From Tectiglobus sp965215755 (lineage in GTDB: Bacteria > Pseudomonadota > Alphaproteobacteria > Rhizobiales > Hyphomicrobiaceae), in NCBI GenBank assembly GCA_965215755.1, contig OZ244119.1:186001-250000 (forward strand): a stretch of DNA of 64,000 bases. Reading direction: 5' to 3'. A model generated the notes under the pieces. It was not told the origin of the DNA and did no database searches. It saw only the letters and a list, made by a program, of their open reading frames with translations. The stretch's first letter is position 1, and each line of letters begins with the position of its first letter. Shown here piece after piece: positions 53,926-63,361 of the stretch. Both the position numbers and the translations under genes were made by a program.

Positions 53926-55236
53926 TCAGAGATCGACTGGTGCGACGACCTCAATGCCGAGTGCGCGCGAAACGCTTTTTGCTGCCCTTAACAGCGCTTG
54001 ATCGTGACGATATCGCCCGACAAGCTGGAGCCCGACAGGCAGGCCTGATGGACCGGTGAGCGCGGGAATACTGACGGCTGGAACATGAAGCGCTGTCCAT
54101 GCCGTGTTGAAAACCGGGTCGCCTGTGGCGGCTAGACCTTCCCAGGCTTCTCCCGGCGCGGACGGTGTTAGCAACACATCATAGTCCTGCATCAGCTCTG
54201 AATATGCGAGGCGGGCGCGGACCAGCTTTTCCTGCGCGGCTGCATAATCTTCGTAGCTGACCGCAAACCCGTCACGGCATCGCCCATCGACAAGCTTAAG
54301 GCTTAGCAGGCGCGGATGCTCAACCCGCTCGAATGTGATGGCCCGCGCGAACTCAAACCCGGCGATCCGTCTATGTAGTTCGGCCATCTCGGCAAACCAT
54401 TCCGGCGTCGTAACATCGCTCACTTTGCATCCGGCCTTGGCCAGTTGATCTGCCGCCAACTCGATTGAGTTTTGCGTGTAGCTTTCTGCCTTGTCCCATT
54501 CAGATCCACGAAATACACCGATGCGCAACTGACCAAGACTGACCATCTCCAGAGGAGACGTTGGCAATCTCATGAGTCCCTGGCGTGCGATTTCGATATC
54601 ATCTACTGTGCGCGTGAACCAGCCAACAGTATCGAAGCTTGTTACGCACTCAAAGACACCTGATCGGCTGACATCCCCAAAGCTCGGCTTGAAGCCGAAA
54701 ACACCACAGTATGATGCTGGTCGCAACACCGATCCGGTCGTCTGGGTTCCCAATGCTAGCGGCACCATTCCTGCGGCCACAGCTGCGGCACTGCCGCTTG
54801 ATGAGCCGCCGGGGGTGTGGGTCAGTGCATGTGGGTTTCGTGCCTTACCGGGATGAAAGTGCGCCAGTTCAGTCGTCACAGTCTTGCCAAACGCAAGGGC
54901 ACCCGCTTCCTTGAGAAGGCCAACGCAAGCCGCGTCCCGCGCACTCATGTTGTTCTGGTAGATGGGTGTCCCGTATTCCGTCGGAAGGCCGGCTGCTTCG
55001 ATGATGTCTTTAATTCCGAAAGGAATACCGTAGAGTGGATGATCAACCGGACGCGTGTCAGCCAAGCGCGCTGCTCTCAGTGCGACATCAGGATCGAAAT
55101 GTGCCCACGCCCGGACACTTCCCTCAACAGATGCTGTGCGGGCTACGCAAGCCTCCATCAACTCTGACGGGCTGAATTCACCGGCTGCAATTCCTTTGAC
55201 AGTCTGCTCGATCGTCAGCGAAAAAAGCTCAGGCAT
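53926..55236 (-). CDS. Amidase (amidase-signature family)
   Basis: 436 residues from the ATG at 55236 (GGAGG 8 bases upstream). The Ser-cisSer-Lys triad is intact: Lys76 in GIPFGIKDII, the Gly/Ser-rich GGSSSGSAAAVAAG (143-156), and nucleophile Ser169 in GTQTTGSVLRPAS. The substrate is unknown; family members include aryl-acylamidases, GatA-like enzymes and amide hydrolases of xenobiotics. It lies 38 bases downstream of the LLM oxidoreductase gene on the same strand, so they are likely in one transcript. The TRAP operon converges on it. Confidence 0.92.
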   Translation of the reverse strand: MPELFSLTIEQTVKGIAAGEFSPSELMEACVARTASVEGSVRAWAHFDPDVALRAARLADTRPVDHPLYGIPFGIKDIIEAAGLPTEYGTPIYQNNMSARDAACVGLLKEAGALAFGKTVTTELAHFHPGKARNPHALTHTPGGSSSGSAAAVAAGMVPLALGTQTTGSVLRPASYCGVFGFKPSFGDVSRSGVFECVTSFDTVGWFTRTVDDIEIARQGLMRLPTSPLEMVSLGQLRIGVFRGSEWDKAESYTQNSIELAADQLAKAGCKVSDVTTPEWFAEMAELHRRIAGFEFARAITFERVEHPRLLSLKLVDGRCRDGFAVSYEDYAAAQEKLVRARLAYSELMQDYDVLLTPSAPGEAWEGLAATGDPVFNTAWTALHVPAVSIPALTGPSGLPVGLQLVGRYRHDQALLRAAKSVSRALGIEVVAPVDL

Positions 55237-55274
55237 TTTCGTGCCTCCGATTGCTATGTTTGACTGGCTGCCTA

Positions 55275-56273
55275 TCAGTCGGGTGCGCAAGCCCGAATTG
55301 CCAACTCGAAAGTCGCTTTCGCAGTCTTGCCACGGGCGAATGGGGAAATAATTGGAAGGTCAATTCCCGACTGGCGATACTCTTCTAATCGTTCGCGACA
55401 GTATTCGGCGGTCCCTGCCACGCTTGTTGCATCGATCATGCTGTCACTGACTGATCTGATGGCCGCATCGCGATCGCCGTCCGCCCAGGCCCGGGCGATA
55501 TCGTTGGCTTCGTTGTCGAAGCCATGATCGGCCATCAACCGATTGTAGCGTGGAAAGAAACCTGCATAGAGAGCAAGGCCGGGGCGGATCTGATCGCGTG
55601 CCTCTGCCATGGTGTCGGCGACGGCCGTGGGGAGTAGTGTCGTCACAACGATGTCAGAAACTTCACGCCCGGCACGTGTCGCACCTGCCCGAATATGCTC
55701 GCGCGCATTGGATGCAGTGTCCAAGGTACTGCGGGTTAGGATGATGCCGTCGGCAACTTCACCGCATAGTGCAGTCATCTTGGGAAAAACAGCAGCGATA
55801 TAGATCGGTATACTTGGCCTGTGCGGAGTAAACCACAGATCAAAGCTCTCAATCGAAACGGTTTGGCCTGCATACTGCAGCTGACCAGTACTTGTGAGTT
55901 GGCGAACGGCCTCTACCGTTTCGCGGACACGCGTTAAAGGTTTGTCATAGACGACACCGTGCTCAGGCCCGACCTGCACCTTGTGGCTCGATCCAAGCCC
56001 CAGCATGAAGCGGCCCTGTGACAGTTCATCAACTGTCATGGCAGCCATAGCAATCGTCGGTACCGTACGGACGAAAACACTGGTGATGTCAGTACCGAGA
56101 CCAATATTGGTCGTGCGTACAGCTGCTGCTGACAGAATTGCGAATTGATCGCCGCCATGTCCTTCAGCAACCCAGGCCGACTCGTAACCGAGACTTTCAG
56201 CGAGTTGGATGCACTCGACAATCTCCGAAGCATTCGGACCGCCCGAAAAGCCCACCCCTATTCGCTGCTGCAT
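55275..56273 (-). CDS. LLM-class flavin-dependent oxidoreductase
   Basis: 332 residues from the ATG at 56273. Luciferase-like TIM-barrel pattern: YESAWVAEGHGGDQFAILSA near 25-44, then IGLGTDITSVFVRTVPTIA and GRFMLGLGSSHKVQVGPEHG. Uses reduced FMN or F420; the family opens or reduces many substrates and includes monooxygenases. It probably works with the amidase just downstream, but the substrate is not known. Confidence 0.9.
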   Translation of the reverse strand: MQQRIGVGFSGGPNASEIVECIQLAESLGYESAWVAEGHGGDQFAILSAAAVRTTNIGLGTDITSVFVRTVPTIAMAAMTVDELSQGRFMLGLGSSHKVQVGPEHGVVYDKPLTRVRETVEAVRQLTSTGQLQYAGQTVSIESFDLWFTPHRPSIPIYIAAVFPKMTALCGEVADGIILTRSTLDTASNAREHIRAGATRAGREVSDIVVTTLLPTAVADTMAEARDQIRPGLALYAGFFPRYNRLMADHGFDNEANDIARAWADGDRDAAIRSVSDSMIDATSVAGTAEYCRERLEEYRQSGIDLPIISPFARGKTAKATFELAIRACAPD

Positions 56274-56506
56274 GGCCTGCCGCCGTCCTCTATGCGTGAT
56301 TGCACCGATCAAGGTGGATAGTTTCGCGCTTGTACCGGTTGCGAACAAGAGAATTGCGCATCACGTCAACGATCTTGGATGTCGCTGACGGCTGCAGACC
56401 AGTGATTTCTTGTAGACCAAAGAAACAGTGTCCCCGCATCACCTGCTGCAGCAAGACGCGAGGTGCCACCGAAACGTTCTTTCAAAACCAGCGAACTGGC
56501 CGAAGG

Positions 56507-57280
56507 TTATTTGTTCTTAAACTCTGCTTTGCGCTTTTCTGCAAAGGCTGCCATGCCTTCCTTCTGGTCTTCCGTCGCAAACATCGAATGGAATACGCGA
56601 CGCTCGAAGCGAACGCCTTCTGATAGTGTCGTCTCGTAGGCCCGGTTGACAGTTTCCTTCGTCATCATGACGATGGGCAGCGACATGCCGGCGATTGTTT
56701 GTGCTGTTTTGACTGCTTCATCGATCAAATCTGCAGCGGGGACGATCCGCGACACCAGACCGGAACGTTCGGCCTCATCGGCATCCATCATGCGACCCGT
56801 CAGGCACATGTCCATAGCCTTGGATTTGCCGACAAACCGAGTGAGACGCTGCGTTCCCCCAGCGCCTGGCATCACGCCAAGCTTGATTTCAGGTTGACCG
56901 AATTTGGCTGTATCGGCCGCGATAATCATATCGCACATCATGGAAAGCTCGCAGCCACCGCCAAGCGCATAACCAGCGACAGCAGCTACTACAGGCTTGC
57001 GAAACTCGTTGATCCGCTCCCACTTGCGAATGAAGTCGCCCTGATAGGCATCCATGTAGGACTTCGACTGCATCTCCTTGATGTCAGCACCTGCCGCAAA
57101 GGCCTTCTCAGACCCTGTCAGCACAACGCAACCGATGCTGTCGTCTGCCTCAAAAATTTCGAGCGCAGTGTTGAGGTCGTCGATCAAAGCCGAGTTGAGT
57201 GCATTGAGCGCATCCGGTCGGTTCAGCGTTATCAGTCCGACACTTCCTCGTGTTTCGACAAGGATGTTTTCATAGGTCAT
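56507..57280 (-). CDS. Enoyl-CoA hydratase (crotonase family)
   Basis: 257 residues, full-length crotonase fold. Oxyanion-hole residues lie in KAFAAGADIKEM, and the two catalytic Glu lie in GGCELSMMCD and QPEIKLGVMPGAGGTQ. The family adds water to trans-2-enoyl-CoA. The C-terminus is EGMAAFAEKRKAEFKNK, the usual ending. The gene lies next to mutM in many Hyphomicrobiales, which agrees with its position here. Confidence 0.93.
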   Translation of the reverse strand: MTYENILVETRGSVGLITLNRPDALNALNSALIDDLNTALEIFEADDSIGCVVLTGSEKAFAAGADIKEMQSKSYMDAYQGDFIRKWERINEFRKPVVAAVAGYALGGGCELSMMCDMIIAADTAKFGQPEIKLGVMPGAGGTQRLTRFVGKSKAMDMCLTGRMMDADEAERSGLVSRIVPAADLIDEAVKTAQTIAGMSLPIVMMTKETVNRAYETTLSEGVRFERRVFHSMFATEDQKEGMAAFAEKRKAEFKNK

Positions 57281-57336
57281 GACACGGTTCCGTTTCTGTC
57301 TCTCGTAATGATGATAATGCGATTCAATAGGCCTGT

Positions 57337-58221
57337 TTAGCGCTGACAGACGCTGCAGTAAAACGTTGAACGCCCAGCCTGTACAATCCGGCGCACCTTG
57401 GCGCTACAGCCTGGTGTCAGGCAGTTCTCACCTTCGCGACCGTAGACTTTGAATGCATGCTGGAAATATCCCAGTGAGCCATCGGTTGATGCATAGTCCC
57501 GCAATGTCGAGCCACCAGCAGCAATTGCTTCATTCAAGACATCGCGAATGATCGGCACAAGACGTTCGTTTCGATCTGTCGGCTTGCCAGAAGCGCGTGC
57601 CAGGCAGAGAGCCTTGCGTTTAGGGCTGAGACCAGCACGATACAGCGCCTCGCATACGTAAATATTGCCAAGCCCTGCGATATTGCGCTGATCAAGGAGA
57701 AAAGCCTTCAGGTCGGTCGTACGCCCGCGTGCACGACCCGCCAAGTACTCTGAGTTGAGTGCATTGCCGAGAGGTTCTACACCCATTCCCGCGAAGTGCT
57801 TACAGCTATCAAGCCCAGCTTCTGGCACAAGATCCATGTATCCGAAACGTCGCGGGTCGTTGTAGGTTACCACCGCGCCGTTCGACATTCGGAAGACAAC
57901 ATGATCGTGCGCTGGAATTGTACCGGTCTCGTAAACGTAGTCTCCGGGTTGCTCAAGCGTTCCGGATGGTGGCTCGATCGTAAATCGCCCGCTCATCCCC
58001 AGATGCATAATCAGCACCTCACCCGTCGAAAGGTGAGCGCAGATGTATTTCGCCCTTCGGCGAATGCGTGTCAGGCGAGCTCCTTTTAGTCTGGAAGCGA
58101 ATTGGGCTGGAAATGGAAAGCGCAGGTCAGGCCGATTCTGGTCAACTGCTGAGAATGTCTCCCCTTCCATTGCAGGCGCAAGACCGCGGCAGACAGTTTC
58201 GACTTCTGGCAGTTCCGGCAC
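57337..58221 (-). CDS. mutM: Formamidopyrimidine-DNA glycosylase
   Basis: Base-excision repair enzyme that removes 8-oxoguanine and FaPy bases. The N-terminus PELPEVETVCRGL carries the catalytic Pro and Glu; the C-terminal zinc finger has CLTPGC and YCSVC. The H2TH region (RNIAGLGNIYVCEALYRAGL) is intact. The start is a GTG at 58221, with GAGAGGAAAG upstream. 294 residues, as usual for the order. Confidence 0.96.
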   Translation of the reverse strand: MPELPEVETVCRGLAPAMEGETFSAVDQNRPDLRFPFPAQFASRLKGARLTRIRRRAKYICAHLSTGEVLIMHLGMSGRFTIEPPSGTLEQPGDYVYETGTIPAHDHVVFRMSNGAVVTYNDPRRFGYMDLVPEAGLDSCKHFAGMGVEPLGNALNSEYLAGRARGRTTDLKAFLLDQRNIAGLGNIYVCEALYRAGLSPKRKALCLARASGKPTDRNERLVPIIRDVLNEAIAAGGSTLRDYASTDGSLGYFQHAFKVYGREGENCLTPGCSAKVRRIVQAGRSTFYCSVCQR

Positions 58222-58371
58222 GTCCGTTCTTTCCTCTCAGTAGAGCATTCCGGGCACCAAGATCAGTTTCGCTTGGTCGTCATCGCACTTTGGCGCGGAA
58301 ATTGTTGGCAGCAGACAACTGCTTTTGACAGAATGTTGCAACCCAAACTTCAACTCATGCTTCGAGGTTCC

Positions 58372-59199
58372 ATGACTGCAGTTCTGCGAATGGCAATTGT
58401 ATGCGCGATTATCTTGGTGACAACGGCCGTCAGCTGGCGGGCGTATGCGGGTGGACCAGACGTCGATCTGGAGCTCGTGCTTGCCGTCGACATCTCGCGT
58501 TCAATGGATATCGAGGAGCAGCGCCTACAGCGCAACGGATATGTCTCAGCACTTCGGCATCCGCGCATTATCAAAGCTATTGAGACAGGACTGCGCGGTA
58601 AGATCGCATTCGCCTACATGGAGTGGGCCGGAAAAGATTTCCAGTCGATTGTCATACCTTGGCGGATCATCGCCAACGCCACTGATGCCAACGCTGTTGC
58701 TAATGAACTGGCCGCACGCCCAATTGCTCGTGAGAAACGGACATCGATATCAAGTGCTCTGCTTGCCGCAGCATCACTCATAGAAGGCAACAAGATTGAA
58801 AGCCTGCGGCAGGTGATTGACGTATCCGGGGATGGACCGAACAATCAAGGGCTACCGGTCCAGCAAGTCAGCCGCAAGGTCATCGGCAAAGGCATTGTTA
58901 TCAACGGCTTGCCGTTTGTGATCGAGCGGCCACCGGGGCCATCCAGCTTCTTCGCAGTTCCTGATATCGACCGTTATTACTCGGAATGCGTGATTGGCGG
59001 CCCCAATGCCTTCGTAATGCCAGTGACTAACAAGAATGAATTCGCCTCGGCGATCTTACGGAAACTGCTTCTGGAAATTGCCGGAGCCACTCCAATCCAA
59101 AACGGATCGCTTGTTCGCAAAGCGCAATACAAGGCGTCGCGCGCAACCTATGATTGCCTGAGTGGCGAGAAGAAATGGAGCGACTTCCAGAATGAGTAG
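58372..59199 (+). CDS. DUF1194-family vWA-like exported protein
   Basis: 275 residues from the ATG at 58372 (GAGG 4 bases upstream), with a signal peptide (AVLRMAIVCAIILVTTAVSW). A von Willebrand-A-like fold follows; the metal-site motif is VLAVDISRSMD (DxSxS), and QVIDVSGDGPNNQGLPV carries a further acidic site. I recognise it as DUF1194; these are periplasmic, function unknown. The protein is divergent from mutM, and both start codons lie about 150 bases apart. Confidence 0.82.
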   Translation: MTAVLRMAIVCAIILVTTAVSWRAYAGGPDVDLELVLAVDISRSMDIEEQRLQRNGYVSALRHPRIIKAIETGLRGKIAFAYMEWAGKDFQSIVIPWRIIANATDANAVANELAARPIAREKRTSISSALLAAASLIEGNKIESLRQVIDVSGDGPNNQGLPVQQVSRKVIGKGIVINGLPFVIERPPGPSSFFAVPDIDRYYSECVIGGPNAFVMPVTNKNEFASAILRKLLLEIAGATPIQNGSLVRKAQYKASRATYDCLSGEKKWSDFQNE

Positions 59200-59247
59200 G
59201 CCACAGGCGAGTCAGCCACTTCGGCAGCTGACTCTGCCATTCAAACG

Positions 59248-60981
59248 CTACTTCTTTGCGAGCTTGCTAGATGGGTTCAAGTTGCCGATCCTGCCGCTTT
59301 CGGTGCCTGCTGTCTCGTCGATGACCGCGTTGACAAGAGTTGGCCGACCTGAGTCCATTGCTTCGTTGACGGCTCGCGTGAGTTCATCGGGTGTTGTTGC
59401 GTAAACGCCAACACCACCAAACGCCGCCATCATTTGATCGTAGCGGGAGTCTTTCACGAAGACAGTCGGTGCAGCATCGTTGCCACCAGTCGGGTTCACA
59501 TCAGTTCCCCGGTAGATCCCGTTATTGTTGAAGACGACCACACAAACCGGCAGGTTGTAACGGCAGATTGTTTCGATCTCCATGCCGGAAAACCCGAAGG
59601 CACTGTCACCTTCTATGGCGAGTACAGGCTGGCCGGTCTCCACCGCAGCTGCCGTCGCAAAGCCCATGCCGATGCCCATGACACCCCAAGTGCCGACATC
59701 AAGGCGCTTACGCGGCTTATACATATCGACAATGCTACGCGCGAAATCGAGAGTGTTCGCCCCTTCGTTGACCAATATAGCGTCGGGGCGCTCTTTGATT
59801 ATCTCTCGAAGCGCACCAAGCGCACCATGGAAGTCCATTGGATTATTGTTATTGCGCAGGCGCGGCGCCATGCGCTCGACGTTGGTCTGGACCTTTGTTC
59901 GGATTGCATCAGTCCAAGCTGCAGGTGGGGCCTTCCAGTCGTCTGCCATGCCATCCAGGAGGGCAGTTACGCAGGACCGGATGTCACCGACCACCGGAGC
60001 GGTAATCGCAACGTTGCTATCCATTTCCTTCGGTTCGATATCAATCTGGACAAACTTCTTGGTATGCGGCTCGCCCCAAGTTTTGCCTTTGCCATGAGAG
60101 AGCAGCCAGTTCAATCGCGCGCCGACAAGCATGACAACGTCTGACTCTTTGAGAGCCATCGAACGTGCTGCACCGGCGGACTGCGGATGTGTATCAGGCA
60201 GCAGGCCCTTTGCCATACTCATAGGCAGATAGGGGATACCTGACTTTTCGACCAACGCGCGGATCTCGTCATCGGCCTGCGCGTAGGCCGCACCTTTGCC
60301 AAGGATGATAAGCGGGCGTTCAGCCGTTTTCAGCATCTCAAGAGCACGTGCGATCGAGTCGCCACTGGGGATTTGCGCTGGTGCAGGATCCATAACCTTC
60401 ACCAGCGATTTTTGACCCGCTTCAGCACCCATGGTTTGCGCAAACAGCTGCGCAGGGAGGTCAAGATAGACGCCTCCAGGACGGCCTGAGCAAGCTGCCC
60501 GAATGGCACGAGCCACCCCGATGCCAATATCCTGCGCATGAAGAACGCGGAATGCGGCTTTACACAACGGCTTGGCAATGGCCAACTGATCCATCTCTTC
60601 ATAATCGCCTTGCTGCAGGTCGACGATCTCGCGCTCCGAAGAGCCGCTGATCAGGATCATGGGGAAACAGTTGGTTGTTGCATTTGCCAAAGCGGTCAGA
60701 CCGTTGAGAAAGCCTGGAGCGGATACCGTGAGGCAAACACCCGGCTTTTGCGTGAGGTAACCAGCGATAGATGCGGCATAGCCGGCATGCTGTTCGTGAC
60801 GAAACGAGATCACCCGCATACCCTCTGCCTGAGCCAGCCGGCCAAGATCTGTGATCGGGATACCCGGGACACCATAGATCGTATTGATATCGTTGAGCTT
60901 GAGCGCATCGATGACGAGGTGGAACCCATCCGTCAGTTCCGTCTCAGCGCCCACACCTTCAGCTGCCGTGTCCATTGCCAT
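59248..60981 (-). CDS. oxc: Oxalyl-CoA decarboxylase
   Basis: ThDP enzyme of 577 residues that turns oxalyl-CoA into formyl-CoA and CO2, used for oxalate breakdown. Family features: SFRHEQHAGYAASIAGY (catalytic Glu), SGSSEREIVDLQQGDYEEMD (a strong oxc signature), and the cofactor motif GDSAFGFSGMEIETICRY with the matching Asn pair in VVFNNNGIYRG. Length agrees with known Oxc (about 570). No formyl-CoA transferase (frc) is adjacent, and a 7-bp inverted repeat lies just upstream. Confidence 0.9.
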   Translation of the reverse strand: MAMDTAAEGVGAETELTDGFHLVIDALKLNDINTIYGVPGIPITDLGRLAQAEGMRVISFRHEQHAGYAASIAGYLTQKPGVCLTVSAPGFLNGLTALANATTNCFPMILISGSSEREIVDLQQGDYEEMDQLAIAKPLCKAAFRVLHAQDIGIGVARAIRAACSGRPGGVYLDLPAQLFAQTMGAEAGQKSLVKVMDPAPAQIPSGDSIARALEMLKTAERPLIILGKGAAYAQADDEIRALVEKSGIPYLPMSMAKGLLPDTHPQSAGAARSMALKESDVVMLVGARLNWLLSHGKGKTWGEPHTKKFVQIDIEPKEMDSNVAITAPVVGDIRSCVTALLDGMADDWKAPPAAWTDAIRTKVQTNVERMAPRLRNNNNPMDFHGALGALREIIKERPDAILVNEGANTLDFARSIVDMYKPRKRLDVGTWGVMGIGMGFATAAAVETGQPVLAIEGDSAFGFSGMEIETICRYNLPVCVVVFNNNGIYRGTDVNPTGGNDAAPTVFVKDSRYDQMMAAFGGVGVYATTPDELTRAVNEAMDSGRPTLVNAVIDETAGTESGRIGNLNPSSKLAKK

Positions 60982-61333
60982 CCGTCGTTTCCTTATCTAA
61001 GCGGGCTATGCACTGTGGAGCATAGCATCAACATGCGCCTGTGCGCCCTACTGGTCATTATCTCTAAGAATTTCGATCTCTGGTATACCAAGTACCACGA
61101 GCCAGACAAGCCTGGATCAGCGCCACATCAACGCATTGCCTTGGACTTGGTCAAGCTCATTCCCAGCTGAGAGTATTGGACCCGGATCAGCTGCAACATG
61201 ATCCGTGCAGCAAGACCGGACTAGGACTTCCGGTACGACACACGCTGCAGCACTGGTTGCGCGCTCAGTTGGCCCAGTTCATCGCGCATGGTAATTGATT
61301 GCGAAGCTTGAAGGGAGCCGCTTGAGGATATCG
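60982..61333. other. Divergent intergenic region of oxc and the dynamin-like gene
   Basis: About 350 bases without a supported gene. It holds the inverted repeat at 61005-61026 near oxc; promoters for both directions are expected but I see no clear hexamers. Confidence 0.45.
61005..61026. promoter_or_regulatory. Inverted repeat upstream of oxc
   Basis: GCTATGC, 8 bases, GCATAGC: perfect 7-bp arms 24 bases before the oxc ATG. It could be an operator or a 5'-leader hairpin. Confidence 0.4.
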
Positions 61334-63352
61334 ATGAGTGAATTGACGTCACCGGCGCTCGTATTGAAGCGGTTTCAGGAGCTGCGCAGCCAAGTTGTAG
61401 TCGCATTGCAAGACGGGAAAGGCCTTGCTTCCGGGCTACCCGCTATCTCAGAAGCCGTTGCAACGGATTTTGAGGCAGCGGACCGCCTCATCTCGAACAT
61501 GAGCCTTTCTCTCATGGTCGTTGGTGCCGAAGGGGTTGGCAAGTCGACGCTCATTCGCGGCCTTCTTGGCGAGGAGCTTTCACCAATCGAAGCGGACCAG
61601 GCTGGAACGGTTGCGCCGGTGTACTTCCAATTCGGCCCCCAGCAACAGCCTACGTTCGAGATCGTCTACAGCAGCCCCGCAAAACCGCCTTTCCAATGTG
61701 ACAAGGAAACTTTCCTCGACCACATTCGCCAACGCACCAACGAAAACAATCAAAAAGGCGTAGCCTATGGCATTGTCGAAATTGATAAAGAGATACTGAG
61801 AAACGGGTTGCTGCTTGTCGACATGCCGGGGACGGGCGGCATTTCCGACCAAGTGCGCAGAGAGGCACAACAGTTCCTTGAGAGCAATACGAGTGCTGTT
61901 ATCGGCATTGCTGCCAATCGTTCATATGGACCGCTCATCGACCTTGCCCAAGTCCTGCTTTCGAAAGAAAATCGCGTAGGATTTCAAGCCATTTTATCAA
62001 ACCGATTTGCAGACTACTTCGTCGAGAGCCCGGCCACACTGAAGCCACTTGAGTCTACCGCCGTTGCCGACAAAATTATAAGAAGTCGCGAAGAAGGTTT
62101 TGAGCGGATTCAGGAGTGCCTCACCGCCGCAAACCTCGACAGCGCACTTAAGTCAGATCAATTATACGTCTTCAGCGCTGAACTGCTTTTCCATCGCGAG
62201 GGGCCACTAGCAACAGACGCGCATCTCAATGAGATCGATCGATTTCTGGCCGATTTGGCGCGCTACATTCGTCAGAATAGTCTGGGCCGTATGGTTCAAA
62301 ACGCGGCCAGACGTGCCGAGCGGGCACTCTCAGACAAACTCAAGCCTTATGTCGATCTGCGCCACGAACTCGTTGAGCAACTTCTGGCGGGGGATCAACG
62401 CCCGGCTATTCAGTTTCGCAATGACGCCAATCGCGCGCTCAAAGATATCTGGCAGACGAAATTTGCAACGGAAGCCGTCGTCGATGACACACAGGAAGAT
62501 GTCTGGACGCAGTTCGACAGTTTGATCGTCGAGCAGAATGCTATGATCACAAAAGACATTGAGGACTTGATTGGGCGCATCACACAGGCCGGGCAAGATG
62601 ACCTGTCAGCGGAGTTGAGCAATCAGGTGGCTATCCTGCGCGCTGAGAACGAGATCCGCGTGCAACGGACGAACCAACGGTTGTCACAATTGCTGGAGGA
62701 AACCGTTGCGAAGTTTGTCGGTGGTGCGAACGATACAATAACGTCTGCCCTGGGGGCACTGCCGGTGCGAATGGCTCAGATCTCCGATGCTATTCGTGTC
62801 ACACCCGATGACGTTGTCCAACAGAACCTGTTGCGTTCGATGGATGATGCAAACGGACGTTTGTTCTTGAAGGCAACAGGTGGAGCAGCTGGCGGAGTGG
62901 CCGGCGCCGGCATTGCCTCGCATGGAGCCTATCTGGCGCTCGTTCCAGACCCAACACTTGTGACACAAACCATAGGTTTGATTATTGGTGGCGTTTCGCT
63001 GTGGGTTGCAGTTGGCTATTCACTCAGACGTTTCTTTGGCTCTGACAAGGACATGATCGTGGCACAGCTCCGCGATATCCAGCGCAAAACGGCCAACGCC
63101 CACCAGTCTCGCACGCAAACACTGAAGCCACTCATTGGGGACGCAGTTGTCCAGATTGTCGAGATGACCGAGCAAAGGCTTCGTGCCCAGCTCAAGTCGA
63201 TCGATGCAACGCTGAGCGAATCCGACGGGGCGGATCTATCACACGAGAAGAAGCAACTCGATGCAACGCTTGCCGAGATCGACAACCTTTCGGCAAGGAT
63301 TCTAGCCATTCGGAAAACGGCCTATGACTTGTCAGAAGCGTCGGAGGCTTAG
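61334..63352 (+). CDS. Dynamin-like GTPase
   Basis: 672 residues from the ATG at 61334 (GAGG 6 bases upstream). P-loop GAEGVGKST (about 63-71), then the dynamin switch-I Thr in DQAGTVAPVYFQF and the G3 motif LLVDMPGTGG near 163. No clear G4 (N/TKxD) is seen; ILSNRFADYF lies where it should be. A long helical stalk (about 330-500) follows, then two hydrophobic segments (ATGGAAGGVAGAGIASHGAY and QTIGLIIGGVSLWVAV) likely to insert in the membrane. The last 70 residues are coiled coil. It likely remodels membranes. The next gene encodes a membrane protein. Confidence 0.82.
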   Translation: MSELTSPALVLKRFQELRSQVVVALQDGKGLASGLPAISEAVATDFEAADRLISNMSLSLMVVGAEGVGKSTLIRGLLGEELSPIEADQAGTVAPVYFQFGPQQQPTFEIVYSSPAKPPFQCDKETFLDHIRQRTNENNQKGVAYGIVEIDKEILRNGLLLVDMPGTGGISDQVRREAQQFLESNTSAVIGIAANRSYGPLIDLAQVLLSKENRVGFQAILSNRFADYFVESPATLKPLESTAVADKIIRSREEGFERIQECLTAANLDSALKSDQLYVFSAELLFHREGPLATDAHLNEIDRFLADLARYIRQNSLGRMVQNAARRAERALSDKLKPYVDLRHELVEQLLAGDQRPAIQFRNDANRALKDIWQTKFATEAVVDDTQEDVWTQFDSLIVEQNAMITKDIEDLIGRITQAGQDDLSAELSNQVAILRAENEIRVQRTNQRLSQLLEETVAKFVGGANDTITSALGALPVRMAQISDAIRVTPDDVVQQNLLRSMDDANGRLFLKATGGAAGGVAGAGIASHGAYLALVPDPTLVTQTIGLIIGGVSLWVAVGYSLRRFFGSDKDMIVAQLRDIQRKTANAHQSRTQTLKPLIGDAVVQIVEMTEQRLRAQLKSIDATLSESDGADLSHEKKQLDATLAEIDNLSARILAIRKTAYDLSEASEA

Positions 63353-63361
63353 GTAGAACCC

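Noticed and set aside
60538..61170. Plus-strand open frame of 210 codons
   Set aside because: Mostly antisense to oxc, whose frame is certain; no motif.
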